Source: Candidula unifasciata
Lineage: Eukaryota > Mollusca > Gastropoda > Stylommatophora > Geomitridae
Assembly: GCA_905116865.2 (NCBI GenBank)
Contig: CAJHNH020008557.1
Location: 248,001-312,000 of the forward strand
Direction: 5' to 3'
Length of the DNA stretch: 64,000 bases
Shown: one piece after another, positions 63,435 to 64,000 of the stretch
How positions within the stretch are numbered: the stretch's first letter is position 1
Layout: every line of letters starts with the position of its first letter
Program-made: the position numbers and the translations under genes
Notes under the pieces: model-generated
What the model was told of the DNA's origin: nothing
The model's input: the letters and a program-made list of their open reading frames with translations, nothing else
Databases searched by the model: none

Positions 63435-63690
63435 TAGTGAAAGGGGAGCCGAGTTAGCGAAGTCAATAAAAAGCTCGCTTTCAAATCCAGCTGCGACTCG
63501 CTGCAGCCACGGTCAGTGTTTGAAACCGGGCAGTTCCCGGGGTTGACCCAGCCTCTAGAAAATGGGTACCAGAATTGACATTCTAGGGTAAATAGAGGAA
63601 CGTCGCTGTAGCTACAGAGTTACGTGCGAACGGCGACACAGGCGGACAATTGTTATCAGCTGTCAGTTGCTGGTTCACATCTCCCGACTT
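63435..63690 (+). repeat. tRNA-type SINE, family D
   Basis: Head GCCGAGTTAGCGAAGTCAAT (A box), CTTTCAAATCCAGCTGCG, then TGTTTGAAACCGGGC (B box), core TTGACCCAGCCTCTAGAAAA and TGGGTACCAG, tail TTACGTGCGAACGGCGACAC. Confidence 0.8.
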
Positions 63691-63699
63691 TACCTTTAC

Positions 63700-63825
63700 T
63701 CAGCAGTGATGTGCTCAACATTACACCTTTGCTTCCCAGGACATAACTCTGTACTAATTTCAGCATGGGCCGACCTGGAAGCCAAGATTAATTTTGAAGA
63801 AAAAAAAAACATCTGCCACAATGTT
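63700..63825 (-). repeat. SINE family A core
   Basis: Minus strand CTTCCAGGTCGGCCCATGCT and GTCCTGGGAAGCAAAGG. Confidence 0.65.
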
Positions 63826-64000
63826 GATTTCTGAGTTTAGTGCTAGATTTAATTTCTTGTGATTTCCACAAAATTCAACTAACCATGAACAAATTTCAGT
63901 GTGTACATGTGTAGAAATCTAATGTATCCATTTGTTAATCTGAGATAATCATATGCAACCTTCTTCATTATAGTCATATGCAACCTTCTGTATTAACAGT

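Overview
This is a eukaryotic nuclear window, very probably from a mollusc and most likely a gastropod. The sequence shows a metazoan gene split by long introns with GT-AG borders. It also shows many decayed LINE, SINE, Helitron, mariner and Ty3/Gypsy copies, and an unusual load of tandem arrays. The taxon is an inference from the style of the LINE reverse transcriptases and the repeats; no marker gene fixes it.

One protein-coding gene can be supported. It is an SLC26 family anion transporter on the minus strand, closest in motifs to SLC26A11 (sodium-independent sulfate transporter). Fifteen coding exons run from 54918 down to 16883. Every junction has a GT donor and an AG acceptor and keeps codon phase, except at 27320-27379, where one extra base breaks the frame. 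The joined exons give about 619 codons, close to the roughly 600 residues usual for the family: a cytoplasmic N-terminus, the Sulfate_transp membrane domain, then a STAS domain. The initiator Met exon was not found. The last few codons are tentative, with a candidate terminal exon at 16129-16579.

Layout. Positions 1-13000, past the gene's 3' end, hold degraded LINE and SINE copies and large minisatellites (43-bp units at 4.6-5.5 kb, 39-bp units at 9.1-11.7 kb, about 50-bp units at 12.3-12.8 kb). At 13538-15809 lies a Helitron-like element split by an RTE-like LINE. From 16.1 to 54.9 kb is the transporter gene. Its introns carry most of the repeats: a 12-bp satellite, a 41-bp minisatellite, a 17-bp satellite of almost 3 kb, a LINE fragment with an RNase H domain, a Gypsy gag-protease fragment, a mariner inserted in a LINE, and many SINEs. 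From 55 to 64 kb is upstream DNA with further SINEs, LINE tails and a 70-bp minisatellite.

I see no operon-like, CRISPR or defence system and nothing that amounts to a new biological system. The observations most worth following are the one-base frame break in a conserved exon, a central core shared by two SINE families with different tRNA-like heads, two clear nested insertions with target-site duplications, and the domain structure of the 17-bp satellite.
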